Below are positions 30,837 to 40,184 of a DNA stretch of 51,681 nt, in pieces. The stretch lies in the NCBI GenBank assembly GCA_902564535.1, contig CACFBG010000008.1:1-51681 (forward strand), written 5' to 3'. The notes under the pieces are model-generated. The model worked only from the letters and a program-made list of their open reading frames with translations, was not told the DNA's origin and searched no databases. This stretch comes from an uncultured Prochlorococcus sp. GTDB taxonomy: Bacteria; Cyanobacteriota; Cyanobacteriia; PCC-6307; Cyanobiaceae. The stretch's first letter is position 1, and each line of letters begins with the position of its first letter. Position numbers and translations under genes: made by a program.

Positions 30837-31373
30837 TTAAGCCCACCAAGGAGCATCACCTGTACGGAAGTCAGTTTCTGTCCATTGACTAATAAGCACG
30901 TTGTCATTCTCTACTGAAACATTTGCTATTGCTAGCGATAAAGGAGCTGGCCCCCTTACTACTTTGCCAGTTTCGTCATATTGGCTCCCATGGCAAGGGC
31001 ACATAAATTTATTTGCACCACTATTCCATGGAACAACGCATCCAAGATGAGTGCAAATTGCATTTATCCCATAGCTTCGAATGCTATCCGCTTCTTCTAC
31101 AACTAAATAAGTAGGATCTCCCTTAAGCCCCTGAACAAGGCTTCTGTCTCCTTCAGGATGACTTGCTAGCCATCCGCTAGCTGTAACGGCATTTCCTAGC
31201 TCATCCTTGGCAGTCGTCCCACCACCGCCTCCGCCAGCTCTTAGGGGAGTGAAGTATTGAGCTACTGGATAAAGAGCACCAAGAGCTACACCTGTGACAG
31301 TGCCAAAGGTAAGAAGGTTCATGAACTGCCTGCGCCCCATAGACGGCACATCAGATGAGGTCATTTGAGTCAT
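30837..31373 (-). CDS. petC: Cytochrome b6f Rieske iron-sulfur subunit
   Basis: 178 residues. The N terminus ([22 protein letters not shown]) carries a twin-arginine-like RRQFMN followed by the membrane anchor; Rieske proteins use Tat, and tatC lies 340 bases away. Cluster ligands are in CTHLGC and CPCHGS, with disulfide cysteines in the same motifs. A poly-glycine hinge (GGGGGG, about 47-52) precedes the soluble domain. First gene of petC-petA. Confidence 0.97.
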   Translation of the reverse strand: MTQMTSSDVPSMGRRQFMNLLTFGTVTGVALGALYPVAQYFTPLRAGGGGGGTTAKDELGNAVTASGWLASHPEGDRSLVQGLKGDPTYLVVEEADSIRSYGINAICTHLGCVVPWNSGANKFMCPCHGSQYDETGKVVRGPAPLSLAIANVSVENDNVLISQWTETDFRTGDAPWWA

Positions 31374-31433
31374 GACAGATGGTCACCCTGGTCACAATTA
31401 TCACATAACGCTATTTGCTCTGTCTTGTAAAAC

Positions 31434-31766
31434 ATGATTTTCGACCCTAAAGCCCCTTTATCTGCTGAAGAGATAATCCAGTGTTTGCGAAATAGATGGA
31501 AGGTTACTTATGACATTCAATTAATTGTTCGTAAAAAACGTCTTTATCTTCAAATTATGTGGGCTTATTTAGAACAACAATCCTTTCCTATGGATGAGGA
31601 AGAATATAGGAATCATTTGAATGAGCTTTTGGAAATTATTAATCGATTAGGTTTGGCTGCAAATGTTAGAGAATGGATTTATACAACCCCAAAGAGGCCC
31701 AGAATTGGAAGAGCACTTACTCTCCCTTTAGAGGCAGATGAACGTTTAGAGGAATTTTTAATTTAA
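31434..31766 (+). CDS. DUF3067 family protein
   Basis: 110 residues, a soluble protein conserved in cyanobacteria and plants. Blocks seen are SAEEIIQCLRNRWKVTYD, RLYLQIMWAYLEQQSF and the basic TPKRPRIGRALTLPL. No catalytic motif. It is divergent from petC by 60 bases; the Arabidopsis relatives are plastid-targeted and linked to Rieske maturation by reports I cannot check here. Its last 50 bases overlap the 3' end of tatC on the other strand. Confidence 0.85.
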   Translation: MIFDPKAPLSAEEIIQCLRNRWKVTYDIQLIVRKKRLYLQIMWAYLEQQSFPMDEEEYRNHLNELLEIINRLGLAANVREWIYTTPKRPRIGRALTLPLEADERLEEFLI

Positions 31767-32451
31767 CTTGATCGGTAATAGCTACCAATCCAACTCCTAA
31801 AAGAAAAAGTAAGGTAATAGCTCCTGAGAGCAAAAGCATCGTTATAGGGTCTGTGGATGGAGTTAAAACCGCACCTGCCAAAGCTGAAGCCATAATCACC
31901 CATCGCCAGGATGAAAGCATTTGATTCCACTTTACGAGGCCTAAAACACCTAAAATCATTTGAAGTATAGGGATCTGAAAAGCTAAACCAGTCGCAATCA
32001 TTAGCAGTAATACAAAATCTAGGTAACGCTCAATTGACCAAATTGGCTCAACAACATCGGCTCCATAACTAACTAAAAATTTTAAAGCAGCAGGAACTAA
32101 TGCCCACCAAGAAAAAAATAAACCTAAGATGAAAAGAATTGCCGAACCAGCTACTGCTGGAGCAATTAATCGTCTTTCATTATTAGTTAATCCAGGCAAG
32201 ATAAATGCCAGTATTTGGTAAAAAATATAAGGTAATGCTACTGTTAGGCCGGCATAGCCTGCAACTTTTATTGATACAAAAAGGAATTCACCTGGAGCCA
32301 ATTGTAGGAATCTAATTGTTCCTGCAGGAGCTTCAAGCAATTTTACAAGTGGCTTGATAAATAAAAGACAAATCGCAGCTCCAAGAATTATTGATATCAG
32401 ACTTTTAAGTACTCGTGCACGTAACTCCTCTAAATGATCAATAAAAGGCAT
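31717..32451 (-). CDS. tatC: Sec-independent protein translocase TatC
   Basis: 244 residues, six helices, the substrate-recognition core of the twin-arginine pathway. PFIDHLEELRARVLKSL is the TatC start signature and ALPYIFYQILAFILPGLTNNER (shortened: LPYIFYQILAFILPGL) the first periplasmic loop-TM2 block. ATG 32451 has GAGG about seven bases upstream. The frame stays open upstream to a TAA near 32568 and still looks protein-like (ELPNEVE directly before the Met), but it contains no ATG, GTG or TTG. The 3' end overlaps DUF3067 by 50 bases. Confidence 0.94.
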   Translation of the reverse strand: MPFIDHLEELRARVLKSLISIILGAAICLLFIKPLVKLLEAPAGTIRFLQLAPGEFLFVSIKVAGYAGLTVALPYIFYQILAFILPGLTNNERRLIAPAVAGSAILFILGLFFSWWALVPAALKFLVSYGADVVEPIWSIERYLDFVLLLMIATGLAFQIPILQMILGVLGLVKWNQMLSSWRWVIMASALAGAVLTPSTDPITMLLLSGAITLLFLLGVGLVAITDQVKLKIPLNVHLPLKGE

Positions 32452-32814
32452 TTCTACCTCATTAGGGAGTTCATTGCTTTTAGAGGAACTCTCAACTTTA
32501 ATAGAAGGAGGAGGAGGGGAAGATTTATTGTTGTTCTTTGGAAGGCCCAGGATCTTTGCTTGTTAACTTGTTTAAGGCTAAAGGTATTTAGAAAATTTTC
32601 CAAGAATCCATCTATTACTTGTTATGAAATATCCATTTTTAGGTGAGGATCTTCTGGGAAATATTTCTGAAGCGAAAATACTTAGTGTTTCAAGTGTTTA
32701 TATCTATTTAATGGAGTAGTTTATGTAGGCTAATTTATTTTTTAATATCATCATATCGCTTTATAATAATATTAAATAACTTTTAGATAGATTCCTGAGC
32801 CTATGTTATTTATT
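32452..32814. other. Gap between tatC and the 85-residue membrane protein
   Basis: About 360 bases. The first 115 bases next to tatC form an open in-frame extension of TatC without a standard start codon; the plus-strand frame there is an antisense shadow. The rest is AT-rich with no supported gene, hairpin or RNA. Confidence 0.5.
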
Positions 32815-33072
32815 TTATTTGTTTGAAGTAGCAGTTGGGTCAGGAAGGATAAATGGAGGACAATCGTTCAGAGAAGATTCTCCGTAATTTTCGAACTCTC
32901 GATAGCCACCCATTTTTCCATTTGTCTTCATTAAAGCACTTGTAAAGCATAGTAAAAGGAAGACAGTAGGGGCTCCGATGATTAGAGCAGCACCGAATAT
33001 ATATCCAATTAAAAATTCAGGGAAAGTATGATTTCCAAGAAATTCATGAGACCCAAGCAGAAAATCAATCAT
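32815..33072 (-). CDS. Small membrane protein, hypothetical
   Basis: 85 residues. A central hydrophobic segment (about 21-46, FLIGYIFGAALIIGAPTVFL then LLCFTSAL) is flanked by a polar N terminus (LLGSHEFLGNHTFPE) and a C-terminal GYREFENYGESSLNDCPPFILP. It shows the composition of small photosynthesis-associated subunits but matches none that I recognise. Same strand as tatC and cobL but separated from both. Start ATG 33072. Confidence 0.6.
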   Translation of the reverse strand: MIDFLLGSHEFLGNHTFPEFLIGYIFGAALIIGAPTVFLLLCFTSALMKTNGKMGGYREFENYGESSLNDCPPFILPDPTATSNK

Positions 33073-33167
33073 TTCAATGACTCATTAAATAGAATCAAAT
33101 CCTAGTATATTGCAAAACGCTTTACGAGAATAACGCCTAAAAAACCTTTCTCTAAAGCTTTTTGAGC

Positions 33168-34475
33168 TTATAAAGAAGTATTGATTTGATTTTTCTTTAT
33201 CTTTAAAATGAAAACTGGGTTTTGAGGAGCCAGGCGAGTTCCTTTCCCTAAAGAAATACCTCTCCAGTTTTGATGTTGACTTATGGTAGCTGAGAGACCG
33301 ACACTATGAAGAAAAGATTTTATTTCATAAATGGCCTCTATTGAAGCTAGTGGAATAATAATAATTCCTTGCTTTTTAAGAGCTTTTACGGCTTCATTAA
33401 TCAGTTTTATCTTGTTATTACCACCCCCTCCAATTATTATCCTGTCAGGAGAAGAAAGAGTACTTGGGATAGACTTTGTTCCTAGTACATGAAGTGCATC
33501 TTCCTCTATTATTAGTTCAGCCTTAACGCCTAATAAATTAGAATTTTTATTTATAAGATCTTTACTACCATAACGTTTTTCTATTGCTAATAATTTTGTT
33601 TTAGGACGAAGACGAATAGCTTCTAATCCAATGCTTCCAACGCCTGCTCCAATGTCCCAAAGAACTCCTTCCTCTGGTAACTCAAGTTCTGATAATATTT
33701 GAACTCTAATTTCTTTTTTAGTCATTAATCCTGGCTTATCCTCATGCTGCGCAAATATTCCATCTGGTATTCCAATAATAGGTAGCGAGTTGGGATCTGT
33801 TATTTGACTTGACTTTGCAAGAAGTAAAACTAAATGTAGGGAATTCAACCCAAATATTGGCTTTTTAGGATTGATTTGAAAAATCTTTTCTTCTTTATGA
33901 CCAAGATTTTGACAAATCCAAAATTCATATGCATATTGAAGACCAATATCATTAAGAATCTGCCTAACTTCTTCAGCTCCTCCTCTATTAGGGTCAACAA
34001 GAACAGCAAGAGAATTAGGCCTTTCTTGTAATTTTTTAATGAGTAATCCTTGATCTCTGCCATGCAAGCTTACCCAGGTGACATCTTGCCAAGGCTTCTT
34101 AATTCTTGCAAAAGCAATTTGCATGGAGCTCAGATGAGGGTAAAAATAAAGTTGATCTTTAGGTAATACATCTAGGAGTACTCTCCCAATACCGTACCAA
34201 AGTGGATCACCACTTGCTATTACAACAATTTTACCTTTTAATTCCTTTAACCAATTAATTAAATCTTTAGGCTTATCTGTCGGGAATATAGAGATCTCAT
34301 TAAAATATGGATTGTATAATTTTAACCATTCTTTGGTTGAATTTAAAAGTCTGTTAGGGACAGCAATTTTTTTTATAGATGAAATTAAATTCTTTTCCTT
34401 TTGCGATAAGTTTTCAATGCCTGATCCATCTACTCCAACAATATAAATGGATTTTTCTTCAGTAATTTTGTTCAT
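33168..34475 (-). CDS. cobL: Precorrin-6Y C5,15-methyltransferase (decarboxylating), CbiE-CbiT fusion
   Basis: 435 residues with two domains. N-terminal CbiE-type methylase (about 1-205: IYIVGVDGSGIENLS, VIASGDPLWYGIG) and C-terminal CbiT-type methylase/decarboxylase (about 230-430: ILSELELPEEGVLWDIGAGVGSIGLEA, key WDIGAGVGSIGLEA; IIIGGGGN). The fused form is the CobL arrangement. It methylates precorrin-6Y at C5 and C15 and decarboxylates the acetate side chain. cobM at 28167 is another step of the same pathway. Confidence 0.93.
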   Translation of the reverse strand: MNKITEEKSIYIVGVDGSGIENLSQKEKNLISSIKKIAVPNRLLNSTKEWLKLYNPYFNEISIFPTDKPKDLINWLKELKGKIVVIASGDPLWYGIGRVLLDVLPKDQLYFYPHLSSMQIAFARIKKPWQDVTWVSLHGRDQGLLIKKLQERPNSLAVLVDPNRGGAEEVRQILNDIGLQYAYEFWICQNLGHKEEKIFQINPKKPIFGLNSLHLVLLLAKSSQITDPNSLPIIGIPDGIFAQHEDKPGLMTKKEIRVQILSELELPEEGVLWDIGAGVGSIGLEAIRLRPKTKLLAIEKRYGSKDLINKNSNLLGVKAELIIEEDALHVLGTKSIPSTLSSPDRIIIGGGGNNKIKLINEAVKALKKQGIIIIPLASIEAIYEIKSFLHSVGLSATISQHQNWRGISLGKGTRLAPQNPVFILKIKKNQINTSL

Positions 34476-34552
34476 GTTAATTGTATTATAGATCTTGATC
34501 TGTCTATTTTGCTGAAAAAAGCACTTTGATAGTATTTAATATTAGAAAAAAC

Positions 34553-34837
34553 ATGAAAGAGCATTCTCCAAATCTGAAAGATAGTCAATATGGAAAACGG
34601 AGGCAAAGAATACATGAACTTTTAGTAGCCTTGATTCAGCAACAAGATTCCTTCTCCTTGATGGATGATGAGGCTCCTCCGAACTTAGAAGGCCAAATCA
34701 ATTCACATAGTGATCAAGATCCTGCTTTATGGCTTGACCGAAATAGACGTGTTCTTAAGAAGTATCAAGCCTTGGTAAGATCAGCTGTAACTCTTGATGC
34801 TTTAATGGATGCTGAGGAAGATGGGATTCACAGGTAG
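34553..34837 (+). CDS. Conserved hypothetical protein
   Basis: 94 residues from ATG 34553 (MKEHSPNLKDSQYGKRRQR); TTG 34526 would add nine residues. Basic helical N-terminal half (RIHELLVALIQQQDSFSLMD) and a C-terminal helix (LDRNRRVLKKYQALVRSAVTL). No membrane segment. Unrecognised, but codon use and context look genuine; divergent from cobL and followed by the DUF3122 gene. Confidence 0.7.
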   Translation: MKEHSPNLKDSQYGKRRQRIHELLVALIQQQDSFSLMDDEAPPNLEGQINSHSDQDPALWLDRNRRVLKKYQALVRSAVTLDALMDAEEDGIHR

Positions 34838-34875
34838 TATTCCTCTTTTGATATCTCACGCCATTAAATTATTTC

Positions 34876-35415
34876 TTGTTACCGTTTAGTAATTTTCTCT
34901 TGGAACTAAATAAAGGAAAATCATATTTAATTAAAATATTTAGTTGTTTTTTGATTGTTTTATTATTTATTTCAATTGTACCTGAGAAAGTATATGCAAA
35001 ATTGGATTCTTCTCAATTAGAGAATGGTACAACTATCACGCGAAGTTTAGAAAGTTTGCGAGACCTCGATTACCAAACTTGGCAAGTAGTTGTTTATAAG
35101 CAATCAGATGATTCTTTAAAAACTGTTTTAAGAGTGGTGGGTTATCCAGGAAGGCTAAGAATTGATCATCCTCAAAATTTAAATGTGCAATCTGGTCGAA
35201 AAAATTGGAAATTAGAGGATATAACGCTTGGAAACTTAAAATTGGCTAATGATCCTCGTGAAGCAGCAGCTGAATTTGATTTAGAGCCTTTATTATTAGA
35301 TTTAAATAACAATAGACCGTTGCGATTATCTTTATCAGGTGTATTTAATGAACTGCCAATTCCTCCTTATATTGTTAGTGAGTGGAGAAGTGTCAAAGAT
35401 TTATCAGAGAATTGA
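34876..35415 (+). CDS. Secreted DUF3122-type protein
   Basis: 179 residues. After a lysine-containing start, a signal sequence (about 19-41, IFSCFLIVLLFISIVPEKVYA) indicates export. The mature domain has repeated strands (SLRDLDYQTWQVVVYKQ; RVVGYPGRLRIDHPQNL; PYIVSEWRSV), matching the DUF3122 family of cyanobacterial periplasmic/lumenal proteins. TTG 34876 is used by default; no better start is present. Its stop (TGA) overlaps the ribD start by one base. Confidence 0.75.
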   Translation: MLPFSNFLLELNKGKSYLIKIFSCFLIVLLFISIVPEKVYAKLDSSQLENGTTITRSLESLRDLDYQTWQVVVYKQSDDSLKTVLRVVGYPGRLRIDHPQNLNVQSGRKNWKLEDITLGNLKLANDPREAAAEFDLEPLLLDLNNNRPLRLSLSGVFNELPIPPYIVSEWRSVKDLSEN

Positions 35416-36539
35416 TGGTTGAATTAACTAATAATAAGACTCGTTGGATTCCTTTGATGAGAAGGGCCTTGCAATTAGCTGCTCTTGGAGAAGTTAATGC
35501 AAGTCCAAACCCTCTTGTTGGAGCAATTGTTTTGAGTGCTGAGGGGACATTAGTGGGAGAAGGTTTCCACTTTATGCCTGGTCAACCGCATGCTGAAATT
35601 AATGCTTTGGACCAAGCTGGAAATGAATCTAAAGGTGGAACATTAGTAGTTACTTTAGAGCCATGTTGTCATTATGGAAGAACTCCCCCCTGCACAGAAG
35701 CAATAATTAGTGCTGGAATATCTAAGGTAATTGTTGCTTTGAAAGATCCTGATCCTCGAGTTTCAGGACAAGGAATTGTTAGACTAAAAGAGGCTGGAAT
35801 TGAGGTTGAATTAGGAGTACTTGAGAAAGAAGCTGCATATCAAAATAGGGCATTTATTTTCAGAATTACTACAGGTAGGCCTTGGGGGATTCTGAAGTGG
35901 GCGATGAGCTTAGATGGAAGAATCTGTTTACCTAATGGGGCAAGTAAGTGGATTAGTAGTCCTAAGGCGAGAGAATGGGTTCATTGTCTACGTTCAAAAT
36001 GTGATGCGATTATTGTTGGAGGGCAAACAGTTAGGAAAGATAATCCTTTGTTGACTTCACGAGGTTTATGCAGTCCTGAGCCTTTTAGAGTTGTTTTTAG
36101 TGAGAAATGTGAATTTTCAAAAAAGGAAATTATTTGGAATACTGAAGTCGCAAAAACGTTTTTAGCTTATGGCCCAAGCTGTAAAGAAAGGGCTGAAAAT
36201 TTAAACTTTTTAATTGGACCAGATCTTTTGCCCTTGCCCAATTCAACTCCCTCTTCATTACTAGAAGCTTTAGCTTTGAAAGGTTGCAATAAAGTTTTGT
36301 GGGAATGCGGCCCTTCCTTGTCTTCGATAGCTATCCAGGAAGGCTGTGTTCAGGAACTTGCTGTAGTAATTGCTCCAAAGCTTTTAGGAGGCCTTTCTGC
36401 AAATACTCCTCTTTCCAATTTTGGACTTACTTCAATAGATCAAGCATTATCGATTGAAAACATAGGGTTGGATAGTATTGATAAGGATTTATTAATCCGA
36501 GGCTCTCTAGATATTCAAAAATCTGATTTTTTTTCATAA
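35415..36539 (+). CDS. ribD: Riboflavin biosynthesis bifunctional deaminase/reductase RibD
   Basis: 374 residues. N-terminal cytidine-deaminase-like domain with zinc ligands HAEINAL (about 53-59) and PCCHYGRTPPCTEAI (about 78-92), then a reductase domain (KWAMSLDGRIC, CDAIIVGGQTVRKDNP, ELAVVIAPKLLGG). It carries out the second and third steps of riboflavin synthesis. ATG 35415 overlaps the preceding stop as TGATG, indicating coupling. ribE lies 24 kb away. Confidence 0.95.
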   Translation: MVELTNNKTRWIPLMRRALQLAALGEVNASPNPLVGAIVLSAEGTLVGEGFHFMPGQPHAEINALDQAGNESKGGTLVVTLEPCCHYGRTPPCTEAIISAGISKVIVALKDPDPRVSGQGIVRLKEAGIEVELGVLEKEAAYQNRAFIFRITTGRPWGILKWAMSLDGRICLPNGASKWISSPKAREWVHCLRSKCDAIIVGGQTVRKDNPLLTSRGLCSPEPFRVVFSEKCEFSKKEIIWNTEVAKTFLAYGPSCKERAENLNFLIGPDLLPLPNSTPSSLLEALALKGCNKVLWECGPSLSSIAIQEGCVQELAVVIAPKLLGGLSANTPLSNFGLTSIDQALSIENIGLDSIDKDLLIRGSLDIQKSDFFS

Positions 36540-36618
36540 CGTTCGGTTCTTTCGCCAGCTTTAGGAAACATTTCTATTCAGCCCCGCTTAACTTGGTACA
36601 AAGTTGAGATCTAATGCT

Positions 36619-38496
36619 ATGCCGATTCGTCAAGATGACAATCAACCAAATCGGCGATTTGGGGTAATAAATATACTTCTCATTGGATTTGGCTTGGTCT
36701 TGCTTTTTAGCAGTTTCCTTCCTAATCCAGGGATGCAGGTCCCTAGAGTTCCTTATTCATTATTTATTAATCAGGTAAATGATGGAGAGGTTAAAAGGGC
36801 TTATATCACTCAAGAGCAAATCAGGTATGAGTTATCTAGTCAAGAAGAAGGGTCTCCCTCTGTATTAGCAACAACTCCTATCTTTGATATGGACTTGCCA
36901 CAGCGTTTAGAAAATAAAGGTGTTGAATTTGCAGCCGCTCCCCCTAAAAAGCCAAATATTTTTACCACAATTCTTAGTTGGGTTGTTCCTCCTTTAATCT
37001 TTATCCTTGTTCTTCAATTCTTTGCAAGACGAAGCATGGGAGGAGGAGGTGCACAGGGAGCACTAAGTTTTACCAAGAGCAAGGCAAAGGTCTATGTCCC
37101 TGATGAAGAATCTAGAGTGACTTTCTCAGATGTAGCAGGAGTTGATGAAGCTAAAGATGAGCTAACAGAAATAGTTGATTTTTTGAAGACACCTGAAAGA
37201 TACACAGAAATAGGAGCTCGAATCCCTAAAGGAGTTTTGTTGGTCGGTCCTCCAGGAACAGGAAAAACACTTTTGTCTAAAGCTGTGGCAGGTGAAGCTG
37301 GAGTTCCATTTTTTATAATCTCAGGTTCAGAATTCGTTGAACTATTTGTAGGAGCTGGAGCAGCAAGAGTTAGAGATTTATTTGAACAAGCAAAGAAAAA
37401 AGCACCTTGTATTATTTTTATTGATGAGCTTGATGCAATAGGAAAAAGCAGATCAGGTTCAATGGGAGTTGTAGGAGGTAATGATGAAAGGGAGCAAACA
37501 TTGAATCAATTGCTCACAGAAATGGATGGATTTGCTTCTACAGATAAGCCAGTTATTGTCCTTGCTGCAACTAACCAGCCAGAGGTTTTAGATGCTGCTT
37601 TGTTAAGACCAGGGAGATTTGATAGGCAGGTATTAGTTGATAGACCTGACTTGTCAGGTCGAAAAATGATCCTTGAGATCTATGTAAAGAAAGTGAAGTT
37701 GGCGGAAGGCGTTGACTTAGATCTTATTGCTCAAGCTACAAGTGGCTTTGCGGGAGCAGATCTTTCAAATATGGTTAATGAGGCTGCTTTACTTGCTGCA
37801 AGGGGTAAAAGAAATAAAGTTGAACAAAAAGATTTAAATGAAGCGATAGAGAGAGTAGTTGCGGGTTTGGAAAAGAAAAGTCGAGTGTTACAACCAGATG
37901 AAAAGAAAGTTGTTGCTTATCATGAAGTAGGCCATGCAATTGTTGGGCACTTAATGCCTGGAGGGAGCAAAGTTGCAAAGATATCTATAGTCCCAAGGGG
38001 GATGAGTGCACTTGGATATACATTGCAATTACCTACTGAGGAACGGTTCTTAAATTCAAAAGAAGATTTGCAAGGACAGATCGCAACTTTGTTAGGAGGA
38101 AGATCCGCAGAAGAAATTGTTTTTGGGAAAATAACAACAGGTGCTTCTAATGATTTACAAAGAGCCACTGATTTGGCTGAGCAAATGGTTGGAACTTATG
38201 GAATGAGTGAGATCTTGGGACCTCTTGCTTATGACAAACAAGGGGGAGGAGCATTCTTAGGAGGTAGTAATAATCCTAGGAGAGCAGTAAGTGATGCAAC
38301 CGCACAAGCAATCGATAAAGAAGTTAGAACCCTTGTGGATTATGGACATGAAAGTGCTTTAAAGATTCTTAGGCAAAATTTGGGCTTGTTAGAAAGCATT
38401 TCTCAGCAAATTCTTGAGAAAGAAGTCATAGAAGGGGATGAACTTAAAAAAATGCTTGAATCTAGTACGATGCCAAAGGAATTGGTAAAGGTTTGA
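36619..38496 (+). CDS. ftsH: ATP-dependent zinc metalloprotease FtsH
   Basis: 625 residues. Two N-terminal membrane helices (about 22-38 and 115-133) flank a small periplasmic/lumenal domain; AAA domain with Walker A GPPGTGKT, Walker [12 protein letters not shown] and the arginine-finger region RPGRFDRQ; peptidase zinc motif HEVGHAIVG (HExxH). Cyanobacteria carry several FtsH copies, some doing photosystem II repair; which one this is cannot be told without comparison. ATG 36619 is preferred to TTG 36604. Confidence 0.96.
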   Translation: MPIRQDDNQPNRRFGVINILLIGFGLVLLFSSFLPNPGMQVPRVPYSLFINQVNDGEVKRAYITQEQIRYELSSQEEGSPSVLATTPIFDMDLPQRLENKGVEFAAAPPKKPNIFTTILSWVVPPLIFILVLQFFARRSMGGGGAQGALSFTKSKAKVYVPDEESRVTFSDVAGVDEAKDELTEIVDFLKTPERYTEIGARIPKGVLLVGPPGTGKTLLSKAVAGEAGVPFFIISGSEFVELFVGAGAARVRDLFEQAKKKAPCIIFIDELDAIGKSRSGSMGVVGGNDEREQTLNQLLTEMDGFASTDKPVIVLAATNQPEVLDAALLRPGRFDRQVLVDRPDLSGRKMILEIYVKKVKLAEGVDLDLIAQATSGFAGADLSNMVNEAALLAARGKRNKVEQKDLNEAIERVVAGLEKKSRVLQPDEKKVVAYHEVGHAIVGHLMPGGSKVAKISIVPRGMSALGYTLQLPTEERFLNSKEDLQGQIATLLGGRSAEEIVFGKITTGASNDLQRATDLAEQMVGTYGMSEILGPLAYDKQGGGAFLGGSNNPRRAVSDATAQAIDKEVRTLVDYGHESALKILRQNLGLLESISQQILEKEVIEGDELKKMLESSTMPKELVKV

Positions 38497-38550
38497 CTAC
38501 TTTTCGAAAGGAGCCTTTATCTCCGAAAATGGCTTTTTGAAGTTCTATTA

Positions 38551-39507
38551 GTGGTTTCTTTTCATCAAGGTGTCGCTGCTGTACTTTCTGATCTGAAGGG
38601 TAAAGATTTTTTATCTTCCTCTGATTTCTCTTCAGAACAGATTACAGCTTTAATTGAATTATCTATTCAATTGAAGAAAGGTGAGAGAAGAATAGATTTG
38701 GGAAATAGAGTTTTAGGTCTCATCTTTTCCAAGGCATCTACTAGAACAAGAGTTAGCTTCCAAGTTGCTATGGCTAGACTTGGAGGACAGACAGTTGATT
38801 TAAACCCTCAAATATCTCAAGTTGGTCGTGGAGAGCCATTGGAAGATACGGCAAGAGTTCTAAGCAGATTTTGTGATGTCTTGGCAATTAGAACTTACGA
38901 GCAACAGGAATTGGCTGACTATGCATCATGGTCATCAATACCAGTAATAAATGCTTTGACAGATTTAGAACATCCTTGTCAAGCACTAGCTGATTTTCTT
39001 ACTTTGCAAGAGTCTTTTGGAGATCTAAAAGGACAGACCCTTTCCTATATAGGTGATGGAAATAACGTTGCCAATTCTTTGATGATTTGCGGCGCCCTTT
39101 TAGGAGTAAATATAAAGATTGCCTCTCCAAGAGGTTATGAGCCCATCCCTGCCATTGTCGATCATGCTAGATCGCTCGCACTTAAAGGATCATCAATAGA
39201 AGTAATGAACGAACCCTGGGAGGCTGTAAAAGGAGCTCAAGCTTTGTACACAGATGTTTGGGCTTCTATGGGGCAAGAACAGGAACAAGTTAAAAGAGAG
39301 GAAGCCTTTAAAGGATTTTGCTTGGATAGTGGTTTCCTTAAAGAAGCTGATAAGGATGCAATCGTTCTACATTGTTTGCCTGCTCATAGAGGCGAAGAAA
39401 TTAGTGAAGAGTTAATGGAAAGTTCTTCAAGTCGCATATTTGATCAATCGGAAAATCGCCTACATGTTCAGCAAGCTCTTTTGGCATCAGTTTTGGGAGG
39501 CTTATAA
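38551..39507 (+). CDS. argF: Ornithine carbamoyltransferase
   Basis: 318 residues. Forms citrulline from ornithine and carbamoyl phosphate. Carbamoyl-phosphate loop SKASTRTRVSF (about 52-62, STRTR), HPCQALADF (about 132), ornithine loop region WASMGQE and HCLPAHRGEE (about 273) all present. GTG 38551 is used; the first about 12 residues are poorly constrained. Between ftsH and lexA. Confidence 0.96.
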   Translation: MVSFHQGVAAVLSDLKGKDFLSSSDFSSEQITALIELSIQLKKGERRIDLGNRVLGLIFSKASTRTRVSFQVAMARLGGQTVDLNPQISQVGRGEPLEDTARVLSRFCDVLAIRTYEQQELADYASWSSIPVINALTDLEHPCQALADFLTLQESFGDLKGQTLSYIGDGNNVANSLMICGALLGVNIKIASPRGYEPIPAIVDHARSLALKGSSIEVMNEPWEAVKGAQALYTDVWASMGQEQEQVKREEAFKGFCLDSGFLKEADKDAIVLHCLPAHRGEEISEELMESSSSRIFDQSENRLHVQQALLASVLGGL

Positions 39508-39531
39508 AGCTTGTCAGATTCTATTTCTATA

Positions 39532-39545
39532 GGTACAAATGTATT
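39532..39545. promoter_or_regulatory. Candidate LexA-binding site upstream of lexA
   Basis: GGTACAAATGTATT fits the published cyanobacterial LexA consensus RGTACNNNDGTWCB except for one mismatch (T for C at position 13). It lies 40-53 bases before ATG 39585, where autorepression would be expected. Confidence 0.45.
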
Positions 39546-39584
39546 GAAGCAAATTGTTTTCCGCTTGTGGATAATTCTCTTCAA

Positions 39585-40184
39585 ATGAGTTTGACTCCAG
39601 CTCAACAAGAGCTTTATGAATGGCTTTCAGAATATATTGGTACTTATCATCACAGTCCATCGATACGACAAATGATGCAAGCGATGGGCTTGCGTTCACC
39701 TGCCCCAATCCAAAGCAGACTTAGGCATTTACAAGAAAAGGGATGGATTACTTGGCAAGAAGGTCAGGCAAGAACTCTTCAATTGATAGGAGGATTGGTT
39801 TCTGGAATTCCTGTATTGGGTGCTGTCGCAGCAGGGGGGTTGGTAGAGACTTTTGATGATGTTCAAGAACGCTTAGATCTATCACCCCTTTTAGAGACCA
39901 GAGGGCTTTTTGCTCTTACTGTAAATGGTGATTCTATGGTTGATGCTCATATTGCAGATGGAGATGTTGTGTTAATGCAACCGGTTAAAGAACCTTCTCT
40001 ACTTAGAGATGGAACTATTGTTAGTGCAATGGTCCCAGGGAGTGGGACTACTTTGAAGCATTTTCATCGTAAAGGACCTTTAGTTACTCTTGTGGCGGCC
40101 AATCCAGCCTATGAGCCAATTGAGTTAGATGCTGAACAAGTGCAAGTTCAGGGAAAACTAATGGCAGTTTGGAGGCAGGTTTAG
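39585..40184 (+). CDS. lexA: LexA repressor
   Basis: 199 residues. N-terminal winged helix (LTPAQQELYEWLSEYIG, PSIRQMMQAMG), self-cleavage site in GAVAAGGL (Ala-Gly about residue 84-85), catalytic serine in NGDSMVDAHI and catalytic lysine in GSGTTLKHF. All parts for RecA-dependent autocleavage are kept. ATG 39585 is preferred over GTG 39567 because the family starts just before LTPAQ and the GTG would crowd the candidate LexA box. Confidence 0.95.
   Translation: MSLTPAQQELYEWLSEYIGTYHHSPSIRQMMQAMGLRSPAPIQSRLRHLQEKGWITWQEGQARTLQLIGGLVSGIPVLGAVAAGGLVETFDDVQERLDLSPLLETRGLFALTVNGDSMVDAHIADGDVVLMQPVKEPSLLRDGTIVSAMVPGSGTTLKHFHRKGPLVTLVAANPAYEPIELDAEQVQVQGKLMAVWRQV

Noticed and set aside
32434-32646. 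70-codon plus-strand frame opposite the tatC start
   Set aside because: Arg/Phe-rich shadow of the upstream in-frame extension of TatC; no motif or ribosome site.
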